A DNA stretch of 13,971 bases, from assembly GCA_900552545.1 (NCBI GenBank), contig USAL01000046.1:1-13971 (forward strand). Reading direction: 5' to 3'. The first letter of the stretch is position 1. The number at the start of each line of letters is the position of its first letter. The notes below the pieces were generated by a model. That model was not told the origin of the DNA. It searched no databases and worked only from the letters and a program-made list of their open reading frames with translations. Of the stretch, positions 6,329 to 13,909 are shown piece after piece. The stretch is from an uncultured Sutterella sp. (GTDB lineage: Bacteria > Pseudomonadota > Gammaproteobacteria > Burkholderiales > Burkholderiaceae_F). The translations under genes were made by a program, and so were the position numbers.

Positions 6329-7726
6329 GTGAGTACACGACAGACGTGGTCAAGCCGTTTGACCTACATCCTGACCGTTGCGGGAGCAACGATCGGCTTT
6401 GGCGCCACCTGGCGCTTTCCTTATCTTGTTGGTTCAAACGGCGGCGGCGCCTATGTGCTGACCTTCATTGCCGTGATGCTGCTCGTGGGCATCCCGATCA
6501 TCCTCGTTGAAAACGTGATCGGCCGCCGCGCCAAGTCCAACAGCGTGGACGCCTTCGTTCTCGCCGACCGCGTACCGGGCTGCACGCCCAATCCGCTTTG
6601 GAAGATCTTCGGCTACACGGGGCTTCTGGGCGCCTTCGGCATTCTTGCCTACTACATGGTGATCGGCGGCTGGGTGATCTCCTACATCTGGCACATCCTG
6701 CTCGGCATGGCAGGCGTTGCGGGCGGCCTTGATCTCTCGAGCCCCGTCACGAAGGAAGTGACCGAGAGCTTCTATCACCTCAATATTGAGAATTCGCCCC
6801 TGGCAATCGCCTGCTCGACCTTCGTCTTCGTGCTGGTGAACTGGGTGATTCTGCGCAAGGGCGTCATCGGCGGCATCGAGCGTTCGGTGAAGTACCTCAT
6901 GCCGCTTCTTTTCCTGTGCCTTCTCGTCATGGTGGTGAGAAACCTCACCCTTGACAACGCCGCCGAAGGCATCCGCTTTTATCTGATGCCCGACTTCTCG
7001 AAGATCACCCCGCAGCTGTTCCTCGACGTGCTGGGTCAGGTCTTTTTTGCGCTGTCGCTCGGATTCGGCGTCATGATCACGCTCTCATCGCACTTGAGCG
7101 AGCGCGAGGACATGGTCAAGACCGCCGTCATCACAGGCGTCATCAATACGTTGGTCGCGGTCATGGCAGGCTTCATGATCTTCCCGTCGCTTTTCAGCGC
7201 CAACCTTGCACCCGACTCCGGTCCCTCGCTCGTGTTCAAGTCGCTGCCGATCGCCTTCTCCCAGATGTTCTTGGGCGACTTCTTTGCGATCGTCTTCTTC
7301 CTTCTGCTGGTGGTGGCTGCGCTCACGACGTCGCTGACGATCTATCAGGTGATCATCAGCGTGCTCACCGAGAAGCTTCGCATGACGCTTGACCGCGCGA
7401 TCAACATCACGCTGGGCGGCATCTTCATCTTCGGCAACATCCCCTGCATTCTTGCCTACGGACCCTGGCGCGACGTACGCATTCTCGATCGCAACATCTT
7501 TGATGCGTTCGACTTCATCAGCGGCAACATCTGCTTCGTTCTGACGGCGCTTGGCGCCACGCTCTTCGTGGGCTGGGTGATGAAGCAAAACGCGGTCGGC
7601 GAACTCGACAACAACGGCAAGCTCCCGCACAAGACAACGCGCCTGTGGTTCAACTGCGTGCGCTACGTCATTCCCGTCGTGATCATTGCGATCTTTGCCT
7701 ACGGTTTGAGAGGCTTCTTCGCATAA
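6329..7726 (+). CDS. Sodium-dependent transporter, NSS/SNF family
   Basis: This 465-residue integral membrane protein has about 11-12 spans and the LeuT fold. It should import an amino acid or similar solute with Na+. TM1 holds GATIGFGATWRFPYLVGSNG (19-38), the family signature. TM3 has AYYMVIGGW (107-115), TM6 FFALSLGFG (239-247) and TM8 ALTTSLTIYQ (331-340). The start is GTG at 6329, with GGGAGA 6 nt upstream; the frame extends to a TTG at 6173, but that part is leader-like and lacks homology to the family. Compared by eye with LeuT, the Na1 residues N27 and T254 are both alanine (A26, A241), while the Na2 hydroxyls remain (T333, T334) and N286 is kept (N273). It stands alone, with a leader upstream and a terminator downstream. 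Substrate not predictable. Confidence 0.92.
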   Translation: MSTRQTWSSRLTYILTVAGATIGFGATWRFPYLVGSNGGGAYVLTFIAVMLLVGIPIILVENVIGRRAKSNSVDAFVLADRVPGCTPNPLWKIFGYTGLLGAFGILAYYMVIGGWVISYIWHILLGMAGVAGGLDLSSPVTKEVTESFYHLNIENSPLAIACSTFVFVLVNWVILRKGVIGGIERSVKYLMPLLFLCLLVMVVRNLTLDNAAEGIRFYLMPDFSKITPQLFLDVLGQVFFALSLGFGVMITLSSHLSEREDMVKTAVITGVINTLVAVMAGFMIFPSLFSANLAPDSGPSLVFKSLPIAFSQMFLGDFFAIVFFLLLVVAALTTSLTIYQVIISVLTEKLRMTLDRAINITLGGIFIFGNIPCILAYGPWRDVRILDRNIFDAFDFISGNICFVLTALGATLFVGWVMKQNAVGELDNNGKLPHKTTRLWFNCVRYVIPVVIIAIFAYGLRGFFA

Positions 7727-7738
7727 GACTTTCGTCCT

Positions 7739-7802
7739 GCTGCCGGCGCTACTCACCGGCAGCCTCTCAAAGCCCCGGTGTGCTGCCGCATCGAGGCTTT
7801 TT
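7739..7802 (+). terminator. Terminator region after the NSS transporter
   Basis: Two hairpins follow the stop codon. GCTGCCGG/CCGGCAGC (7739-7763, 9-nt loop) lacks a T-run. AAAGCC/GGCTTT (7769-7800, with an inner CG/CG pair) is followed by more T. The second is the more likely intrinsic terminator. Confidence 0.5.
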
Positions 7803-8128
7803 CCATGCGCAAAAAAGCCGCGCCAGCCTTGAACACCCGATTGATCAAAAATCTGTCTCGCGAAGTGGGGACAGTTCATAACCGCTCTCGTTCCCCCGGT
7901 TTTGAAGGAGAAAAGAACGTATTGCGCCTGAGGTCAAGTTTTCTCACGCGCCGTTGACGGAAGCCTCAAAACCGCCGCCTAGAATGCAGTTTCAGCTGCC
8001 AATCGCACGATGACGCCGCGTCGGGAAAATGCGAAAAAACGCTCTGTTCTCTTCATCGGTTTTTGATCATCCCGATTGGCTTTCGGGCTTCTTTTTGCGG
8101 GATTTTGAATTTCTTGCGGAGACCTCGC
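7803..8128 (+). other. Intergenic leader region of the MFS gene
   Basis: About 325 bp without a convincing gene. TTGACG (7954-7959) and TAGAAT (7980-7985) look promoter-like, but the 20-bp spacing is poor. A short hairpin CCCGA/TCGGG (8071-8087) followed by CTTCTTTTT could be a weak attenuator before the MFS start. A 68-codon frame from 8029 overlaps the MFS start out of frame and shows no protein-like features. Confidence 0.35.
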
Positions 8129-9370
8129 ATGGAAATCAATCAAAACCGGGCTCCGTCGAGAACCGTCATGCGCCGCGTGATGTTCGTCGTGTTGCTCTTT
8201 GGTCTTGTGAGCTGCTTCGGGGATGTGGTCTATGAAGGCGCGCGCAGCGCCAACGGCCAGTACTTCAGTCTTCTCGGCGCAAGCGCCACCATGATGGGCG
8301 AGCTCTACGGCGTGGGCGAATTTTTGGGCTATGCGCTGCGCCTGGTCTCGGGGCGCATCTGCGACGCGACCGGGCGCCACTGGCCGCTCATCATCGCGGG
8401 CTACAGCTCGCTTGTCGTCGTGCCCTTCATGGGACTCACCGACAACCTCTACGTGCTGTGCACGCTCTTTCTCATCGAGCGCATCGGCAAGGCCCTGCGC
8501 AACCCGCCCAAGGACGCCGTGCTCTCGCAGCTTTCTGAAAAGAAAATCGGCACCGGCATGGTCTTCGGCATTCAGGAAGCGCTCGATCAGCTGGGCGCCT
8601 TCGCCGGGCCGCTCGTCTTCACCTTCGTCTTTTTAAAGACCGGTGAGACGACGATTGCGGCCTATCAGACGGGCTACACGCTTCTTTTTGCGGGCGTCGT
8701 TCTCGTCGTTGCCGCCGTCATTGCCGCCTGGCGCATCGTCACGCACTTTCATCTTGTTGAAGAGGCGGCGGGCGCCGCGCGCCCTGAGGACAAGCCCGCG
8801 GACATCTTCGGGCTTTACATGGCCTTCACGTTTTTTGCCTCGGCAGGCCTCGTTGCCTTTTCCATCATCGGCTTTCACCTCAAGAGCAAGGGCGTCATCG
8901 CCGACGGCGCGATCACGACGCTTTATGCGACGGCCATGGTGATTGACGCCGTCGCCGCGCTCGTGATCGGGCGGCTTTACGACGTCTTTAAAGAGCATAG
9001 CGGCCGCAAGACGGCAGGGCTCAGAACGCTTTTTGTGATTCCGGTCTGCTCGCTCGGCATCCCCTTTCTTGCGCTTTCAGGCGATGCGTGGGCCGCGGCC
9101 GCCGGCATGGCGCTTTACGGCATCGTGCTCGGCACGCATGAGACGATCATGCGCTCTGCCATTGCCGATCTCACGGTGTTTCGCAAGCGCGGCACGGCCT
9201 ACGGCATCTTCAACGTCGTCTACGGTCTGGGCTTTTTGGCGGGAAGCAGCGTGATGGGCCTTTTGTACGACATCCTGGGCGCTGCGGGCGTGGCGCTTTG
9301 CGTCATCGTGCTCGAAGCCGCTGCGTTCGTCTTGTTCCTGCGGCTTAATGCCCGCGCAGGGGCGAACTAG
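8129..9370 (+). CDS. MFS permease
   Basis: This 413-residue, about 12-span major facilitator has a central cytoplasmic loop near residues 225-240 (charged, EEAAGAARPEDKP). The first half carries a motif-A-like loop GRICDATGRHWP (75-86) between TM2 and TM3. It also has ERIGKALRNPPKDA (117-130) and the motif-C-like DQLGAFAGP (153-161), which favours a proton-linked exporter. Substrate not predictable. ATG at 8129 is chosen for GGAGA ending 6 nt upstream and because homologous sequence begins soon after; the frame opens to a TTG at 8063. It is monocistronic. It converges on the ATPase gene and so marks the left edge of the accessory block. Confidence 0.9.
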   Translation: MEINQNRAPSRTVMRRVMFVVLLFGLVSCFGDVVYEGARSANGQYFSLLGASATMMGELYGVGEFLGYALRLVSGRICDATGRHWPLIIAGYSSLVVVPFMGLTDNLYVLCTLFLIERIGKALRNPPKDAVLSQLSEKKIGTGMVFGIQEALDQLGAFAGPLVFTFVFLKTGETTIAAYQTGYTLLFAGVVLVVAAVIAAWRIVTHFHLVEEAAGAARPEDKPADIFGLYMAFTFFASAGLVAFSIIGFHLKSKGVIADGAITTLYATAMVIDAVAALVIGRLYDVFKEHSGRKTAGLRTLFVIPVCSLGIPFLALSGDAWAAAAGMALYGIVLGTHETIMRSAIADLTVFRKRGTAYGIFNVVYGLGFLAGSSVMGLLYDILGAAGVALCVIVLEAAAFVLFLRLNARAGAN

Positions 9371-9372
9371 CC

Positions 9373-9399
9373 CGCCCGGGAAAGCTCACTCCCCGGGCG
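9373..9399. terminator. Convergent GC-rich hairpin between MFS and ATPase genes
   Basis: CGCCCGGG/CCCGGGCG are perfect 8-bp arms around an 11-nt loop. They lie in the 32-bp gap between two convergent stop codons. No good T-run follows on either strand, so the hairpin may act with Rho or simply protect the 3' ends. Confidence 0.5.
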
Positions 9400-9402
9400 C
9401 TT

Positions 9403-11208
9403 CTATGGTGCGGAAGCACAGGACGAAAAGGCGGCCAGTCGCTCGATGAGCTCACGAAGCTCGTCGTCATAGGGAGAAGGCGTCCTCTCCTTCAAAAGCG
9501 ACCCTGCGTGGTAGCGGTTGTACCCACTGATTGTTGAGGCGTCATCCTCTCCAAACCGCTCCAGACAGGCAAGACGGATGCTCTCCTTGCTGTTTCCCGA
9601 GTCCTTCACCGCCGCGCGCTCCGACTCCGGGACGACGCTCCAGATGATCTCCTCGGACCCCTGCCGTCCGGGCAGAAAGAACACCGTATCCCGCAGATAG
9701 TCCGCAAACTCCTCTCTTTTGCGCGCCAGAACCTCCCGATCGGCATTGGGCTGCATCAGGTTCGCACTTGAGGCGACCTTCCTGAACCATGCTGCGAGCG
9801 CCTCGTCCTCCCCGGCGCCGGGACTTGCCGCGAGCGCCTTCTGCCTCACATCTCCGTCGAGGCAATAGGCAACGCCCTTGACGCCTTCGATGAAGTTCGT
9901 GACCGCGTCATGGCTGAGGATTCCCTCCGCACCATGCCGCACGGCCGGACGCACGCCGAAGAGGCCGTCCCTGCCGAGATTTCTTGCACAGGCGTCAAGC
10001 ACTGTCTTTGCGCACTCGTCCTCGACGAGCACCGTGAGCCTGCGGGTGGAGGCGCCGATCTTGTGAAAGACCTCCGAGGCATAGGCGTCGTTGGTGATGC
10101 AGGTACGTCCCGCCGCATCCTGGCTAAGCAGCTTGACGGCGCCGACGGGCAGGGACTGCACGAAGTACGGCGAATGGGTCGCGATGACGATCTGGTTCTT
10201 TTTGGCAAGAATCTGCTGCAGCAGGAAGACCGCGATCTTCTTCTGCGCCTCCGGGTGGATGGAGACCTCGGGCTCGTCGAGCAGAACCAGAGCCCGTGCG
10301 GGCGCCCTGACCACGGCATCGACGAGGCAGACGACCAGAAATTCACCGCTGCCGGCAAACGCCTCGGAATACCCGGAGCAGTTGCGCACCGACAGCAGGA
10401 CGGTTCTTTCGGGTTCCGACGTATAGAACGTGTGCGTGATGATCCGGATCGACTCGTAATCCTTGTCAAGGATCCCGGAGATGGTCTGCACCGTCGCCGG
10501 ATCAAGCACCCTGTTTTCAAGAACCTTGTTTTTCCCGCGCAGCCTGAAGCTCTGCAGGTTCTTCCTGGCGACCTCCAGAAGCTTGCCCGAATAGCGGCGC
10601 AGATAGTCCTGCTTGCTCTTGAAGCTGCGCGAGACCTTGGAGAGGTCTGTGCTATAGAAGAAGCGGTCGTAGGCACTTCTGGTCTCGTGAAAGTCAAGGT
10701 AGACGACCTTCTTGTCGATCGCGTTCCATCGGGTTCGGGAACGATACTTCCTCTCCTTCTCGGTCAGCGACTCCTTCACGGGCATCATGTCCATCCCGTA
10801 GGCCCTGATCGGTCGGGACGGCTCCCAGTAGTCCGGATTGCCCGCCTTCGTGACGCGCGTCTTCAGAACCTCGACGATCCTGTCCTCGAGCGGGTTGTAG
10901 TACCCGTAGATGAAGCACGACGGAGCTCCCTTGTCGTCGCCGATGGTGTCGATCTTCGTTTCGAACCAGTACTCGCCGAGGCTCTTGTTGGCCGGCGCTC
11001 CGTACAGCGCCCGGATGAGCGACGATTTGTTGCAGCCGTTCTCGCCGACGAGCACCGTCATGGGAAAGGACAGGTCGAGCCGCGACGCAGCCTTGAGATT
11101 CTTGTACTTCGGGAAACGGATGTATCGAATGTATGGTTCATACTTGATAGCGTTCTTCTCAAAATCAGCCGCAACAGTCTGGATCAGGTCCTCGATTGTC
11201 CTTTTCAT
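9403..11208 (-). CDS. ABC/OLD-type AAA ATPase with TOPRIM-like C-terminal domain (putative defence effector)
   Basis: This is a 601-residue protein. Its N-terminal ABC-type ATPase has a P-loop GENGCNKSS (55-63), a signature-like GSGE (286-289), Walker B ALVLLDEPE (306-314) and the H-loop ATHSP (343-347). The P-loop carries Asn where the canonical motif has Gly. After residue 390 comes a region like the OLD-family TOPRIM nuclease: LVEDE (394-398) and LDGD (450-453) supply the acidic residues expected to bind metal, and FLPG (511-514) follows. OLD-type proteins are ATP-controlled nucleases, and several are anti-phage effectors. ATG at 11208 is chosen because the ATPase fold begins near it; the Shine-Dalgarno is weak and purine-rich. 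It follows MTase 1 by 65 nt on the same strand, so one operon is likely. Nuclease activity is inferred, not shown. Confidence 0.83.
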   Translation of the reverse strand: MKRTIEDLIQTVAADFEKNAIKYEPYIRYIRFPKYKNLKAASRLDLSFPMTVLVGENGCNKSSLIRALYGAPANKSLGEYWFETKIDTIGDDKGAPSCFIYGYYNPLEDRIVEVLKTRVTKAGNPDYWEPSRPIRAYGMDMMPVKESLTEKERKYRSRTRWNAIDKKVVYLDFHETRSAYDRFFYSTDLSKVSRSFKSKQDYLRRYSGKLLEVARKNLQSFRLRGKNKVLENRVLDPATVQTISGILDKDYESIRIITHTFYTSEPERTVLLSVRNCSGYSEAFAGSGEFLVVCLVDAVVRAPARALVLLDEPEVSIHPEAQKKIAVFLLQQILAKKNQIVIATHSPYFVQSLPVGAVKLLSQDAAGRTCITNDAYASEVFHKIGASTRRLTVLVEDECAKTVLDACARNLGRDGLFGVRPAVRHGAEGILSHDAVTNFIEGVKGVAYCLDGDVRQKALAASPGAGEDEALAAWFRKVASSANLMQPNADREVLARKREEFADYLRDTVFFLPGRQGSEEIIWSVVPESERAAVKDSGNSKESIRLACLERFGEDDASTISGYNRYHAGSLLKERTPSPYDDELRELIERLAAFSSCASAP

Positions 11209-11273
11209 CTTGTTTTTCTTTCTTGTTGTTCTTCTTGCGGTTTTGCCGTCGTTCGTCCGGTCTTCAGCGTCAG

Positions 11274-12323
11274 TCAGCTTTTTCCGCCGTTTCTGTCCTG
11301 TTCCGAACGGATGATCTGCCTGCCCAGCGCCTTTGCAAAGAGTACGGGCACGGCGTTGCCGATCTGCCTTCCCTTCTCCCATACGGACCCCACGAACGTG
11401 AAGTCGTCCGGGAAGGTCTGGATGGCCGCCGCCTCGCGCGCGGAGATCGCCCTGTTCTGGCTGGGATGCCCGAAGCGGCCGTTGGACAAAGAGATGCACT
11501 TGGTGGTGAGGGTGACGGAGGGCTTGTCCCAGTCGAGGCGCCCGTAGACGTCCGAATGTCCGGAAGTGCCCTTGTGGCAGCGGAGCATGAGCTCCTTTGG
11601 CCAGCTTCTTCTGTCCTGCCCCGGCTTGAGCGCCGAAATTCTCTGGTAGAGCAGATCGCTCAGACGTGCCGCCTCATGATCCCTGACGGTCTCCGAACGG
11701 CATCCGTGCTCAAGCGGCGGGTATTTGGCAATCGCGTCGCGCACCACACGGTACGGCTGCAGCCCGTCGCCGAACTCCGCCGGAGGCAGGTTCACGTCAT
11801 GACCCCGTGCCGCAAGCAGCACGAGGCGGCGGCGCGTCTGCGGCACGCCGTAGTCGGCGGCGTTGAGCACGCGCGTGCTCATCCCGTAGCCCAGGGACTT
11901 CAGCAGTTCGAGGAACTTCGGGAACGGACCGTCGACGACCTTCTGCATGCCCGGAACGTTTTCCAGAAGGATGTAGTCGGGCAGGAAGCGCCGGATGAAG
12001 CGGTGCAGCTCGTCGAGCAGACTGGCGCGCTGATCGCCTGTCGAGCGGTACCTGTTCTGCCTGGAGAACGGCTGGCAGGGCGCGCAGGCCGAGAAGACAA
12101 GTGGACCGCCAGAGCAGCGGCTGGCGATGATCTCCTCGATCTCGGCCTCGGAAATCTCCCTGACGTCCTTCTGAAGTACGACGGCTTCGGGGAAATTGAG
12201 GCGATACGTCTGAACCGCCCGGGCGTCGAAGTCGATGCCCGCGGCAATGTTCATGCCCGCCGCCCGCAGTCCCGCGCTCGTACCGCCGCAGCCGCAGAAG
12301 AAATCAATGACGTTGAACTTCAT
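11274..12323 (-). CDS. C5-cytosine DNA methyltransferase (MTase 1)
   Basis: This 349-residue enzyme transfers methyl from AdoMet to C5 of cytosine in a specific DNA site. Motif I is DFFCGCGG (7-14). Motif IV is APCQPFS (81-87) with catalytic Cys83. Motif VI is ENV (121-123), motif VIII QTRRR (162-166) and motif X GNAVP (322-326). The target-recognition region lies about 190-290 and includes GHSDVYGRLDWDKPS (255-269) and TLTTK (271-275). It differs clearly from MTase 2, so the two should read different sites; the site is not predictable by eye. ATG at 12323 is chosen since motif I starts at residue 7; an upstream in-frame start at 12401 would add 26 unrelated residues. It is first in an operon with the ATPase and divergent from MTase 2. 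Confidence 0.93.
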   Translation of the reverse strand: MKFNVIDFFCGCGGTSAGLRAAGMNIAAGIDFDARAVQTYRLNFPEAVVLQKDVREISEAEIEEIIASRCSGGPLVFSACAPCQPFSRQNRYRSTGDQRASLLDELHRFIRRFLPDYILLENVPGMQKVVDGPFPKFLELLKSLGYGMSTRVLNAADYGVPQTRRRLVLLAARGHDVNLPPAEFGDGLQPYRVVRDAIAKYPPLEHGCRSETVRDHEAARLSDLLYQRISALKPGQDRRSWPKELMLRCHKGTSGHSDVYGRLDWDKPSVTLTTKCISLSNGRFGHPSQNRAISAREAAAIQTFPDDFTFVGSVWEKGRQIGNAVPVLFAKALGRQIIRSEQDRNGGKS

Positions 12324-12391
12324 GAACCATCCATGACAAAACCATTCGTCCGACCGGCGGACTCTCCGCCTCGCCGGCCGCAGCCCCGCCC

Positions 12392-12405
12392 CGTTTTGCA
12401 AAACG
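12392..12405. promoter_or_regulatory. Perfect 14-bp palindrome CGTTTTGCAAAACG
   Basis: The sequence is its own reverse complement over all 14 bases and is AT-rich in the middle of GC-rich DNA. It lies about 70-80 bp upstream of the MTase 1 start, inside the predicted leader. Candidate operator or second regulatory site. Confidence 0.4.
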
Positions 12406-12504
12406 CACGGAGATGGACGTATTCAAGCACATTCCGGCGCAAACCTGATAGGGTGACCGTACGCTTGGATGAAAGGTCCCGGCCGGCGTACGTCGTCAAG
12501 CCCT

Positions 12505-12539
12505 GCTTCATTATACGAAGCGGGTCCGGTCGGCCGGAC
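12505..12539 (-). promoter_or_regulatory. Putative promoter and operators of the MTase 1-ATPase operon
   Basis: TATAAT on the minus strand (12515-12510) sits inside the inverted repeat GCTTC-ATTATAC-GAAGC. The next inverted repeat (12524-12539) covers the expected -35 position, where no consensus is seen. Protein bound at either repeat would block polymerase. The predicted leader to ATG 12323 is about 180 nt. Confidence 0.45.
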
Positions 12540-12628
12540 TTTCGGCGGGCGCCCCGCTCCTTCTTCCGACCCACCCCCTCGGATTCCCGAACCAGCCAGC
12601 AGCCCTCTCCGGTCCGCACGTCCGTTCT

Positions 12629-12634
12629 TATAAT
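12629..12634 (+). promoter_or_regulatory. Putative -10 box of MTase 2
   Basis: A perfect TATAAT lies about 46 bp before ATG 12680 and predicts a leader of roughly 40 nt. The -35 position (tctccg) is poor, and there is no strong Shine-Dalgarno, which suits low expression. Confidence 0.45.
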
Positions 12635-12679
12635 CGCAGGGACAACTTTGGTACCTTTTTCTTCCCCAGAAAGTCGGTC

Positions 12680-13909
12680 ATGTCCAAGCAACTGCACTGT
12701 CGCATCGACGACGTCCTCTACGACGAACTCGTCCAATACTCAAACTCAAACTCCCTGCTGATGTCCGACTGCATCACGGCCGCGATCAGGCGCATGCTCG
12801 ACCGCAACAAGACGAAGCACCCGGCCGACGAACGCGCCTACACGTTCATCGATCTCTTCGCCGGCATCGGCGGAATGCGTCTGGCCTTCGACTCCACCGG
12901 CTCGCGCTGCGTCTACACGAACGAGTGGAACAAGTTCTGCCAGCAGACGTACAACGCCAACTTCGGCGATCTGCCCGACGGGGACATCACCAAGGTCAGC
13001 GTCTCCGACATTCCCGACCACGACATTCTGGTGGCGGGATTCCCCTGCCAGCCCTTCTCGATCGCCGGCGTTTCCAAAAAGAAAAGCCTCGGTCGCGCCA
13101 CCGGCTTCGAAGACAAGACGCAGGGCACGCTCTTCTTCGACGTCTGCCGCATCATCAAGGGCAAGAGGCCCAAGGCCTTCATGCTTGAGAACGTCAAGAA
13201 CCTCTGCAGCCACGACAAGGGCCGCACGTTCAAGGTCATCCGGGAGGCGCTCGACGAGCTGGGCTACTCGGTCTTCTGGCAGGTCATCGACGGCCAGCTC
13301 TACGTCCCGCAGCACCGGGAGCGCATTCTCATCGTGGGCTTTGACAGAAGACGCTACGGCGACGTCGACTTTGAATTCGATCTCCGACCGCCTGAAACAA
13401 AGCCCGTTCTTGGCTCAATCCTTGAAAAGAAGGTCGACCCCAAGTACACGCTCACCGACGGACTCTGGATCTACCTGCAGAACTACGCGGAAAAGCACCG
13501 CCGCGCCGGCAACGGATTCGGCTTCGGTCTGGCCTCAAGGGACGGCGTCACCCGCACGCTGAGCGCCCGCTACTACAAGGACGGTTCCGAGATCCTCGTT
13601 CCGCAGCGCGGAAGGAATCCCCGCCGCCTCACGCCGCGGGAATGCGCACGACTGCAGGGCTTTCCGGACAGCTTTGTCATTCCCGTCTCCAACACCCAGG
13701 CCTACAAGCAGTTCGGCAACTCGGTCGTCGTACCACTCATGGCCGACGTCGCCAGACTGATCGTCGAAAAGCTCCGGGAGCTTGACGCCGACGCGGCCGC
13801 CGGCAGGGCTCCCCGAGTCAAGCCCGGCAGCATGCAGGATCTCTTCGAGGGAGTCCTCACGCCGGACAAGCCAGCCGATGCGGCCAGGGACTGCGGAGCA
13901 CGGTCATGA
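12680..13909 (+). CDS. Dcm/EcoRII-like C5-cytosine methyltransferase with N-terminal RHH domain (MTase 2)
   Basis: This is a 409-residue enzyme. Residues 1-45 read as a ribbon-helix-helix domain: strand QLHCRI (4-9) with alternating polar and buried residues, helix DDVLYDELVQY (10-20) and helix SDCITAAIRRMLD (29-41). The catalytic part follows: motif I FIDLFAGIGG (56-65), motif IV GFPCQPFS (120-127) with Cys123, motif VI ENV (170-172), motif VIII QHRER (211-215) and motif X FGNSVVVP (345-352). The recognition region NGFGFG (278-283) plus VTRTLSARYYKDGSEIL (290-306) closely resembles E. coli Dcm and M.EcoRII, so a CCWGG, CCNGG or related site is likely. A 55-residue tail follows motif X. It overlaps the next gene by ATGA. 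In EcoRII/SsoII-type enzymes the N-terminal extension can repress its own operon; RHH in that place is unusual. Confidence 0.93.
   Translation: MSKQLHCRIDDVLYDELVQYSNSNSLLMSDCITAAIRRMLDRNKTKHPADERAYTFIDLFAGIGGMRLAFDSTGSRCVYTNEWNKFCQQTYNANFGDLPDGDITKVSVSDIPDHDILVAGFPCQPFSIAGVSKKKSLGRATGFEDKTQGTLFFDVCRIIKGKRPKAFMLENVKNLCSHDKGRTFKVIREALDELGYSVFWQVIDGQLYVPQHRERILIVGFDRRRYGDVDFEFDLRPPETKPVLGSILEKKVDPKYTLTDGLWIYLQNYAEKHRRAGNGFGFGLASRDGVTRTLSARYYKDGSEILVPQRGRNPRRLTPRECARLQGFPDSFVIPVSNTQAYKQFGNSVVVPLMADVARLIVEKLRELDADAAAGRAPRVKPGSMQDLFEGVLTPDKPADAARDCGARS

Larger units (their letters stand above)
12324..12679. promoter_or_regulatory. Divergent control region between the two methyltransferases
   Basis: These 356 bp hold no credible gene but many inverted repeats. 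They are GGCGGA-CTC-TCCGCC (12356-12370), a 14-bp palindrome (12392-12405), CGTACGC/GCGTACG (12458-12492), GCTTC/GAAGC (12505-12521), GTCCGG-TCGG-CCGGAC (12524-12539) and GCGGG-CGC-CCCGC (12545-12557). A TATAAT box faces each way. The density of symmetry suggests dimeric repressor binding, and the RHH domain of MTase 2 is the obvious candidate. Confidence 0.6.

Noticed and set aside
7855..7885. GTGGGGACAGTTCATAAC resembling ends of some transposase-linked sequences
   Set aside because: No matching inverted copy, no target duplication and no transposase remnant nearby.
7922..7957. 11-codon leader peptide before the MFS gene (TTG start after AGGAG)
   Set aside because: The spacing is long, the start is weak, and the peptide has no run of regulatory codons.
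9910..11547. 545-codon plus-strand open frame opposite the ATPase
   Set aside because: Antisense to an ATPase with clear motifs; the translation shows no family motif and no ribosome site.
12320..12736. 138-codon minus-strand frame across the divergent control region
   Set aside because: It overlaps the N-terminus of MTase 2 and covers promoter-like and repeat-rich DNA; no recognisable domain.
11196..12761. 521-codon plus-strand open frame opposite MTase 1
   Set aside because: Antisense to all C5-MTase motifs and crosses the intergenic control region; low-complexity Arg/Ala-rich product.
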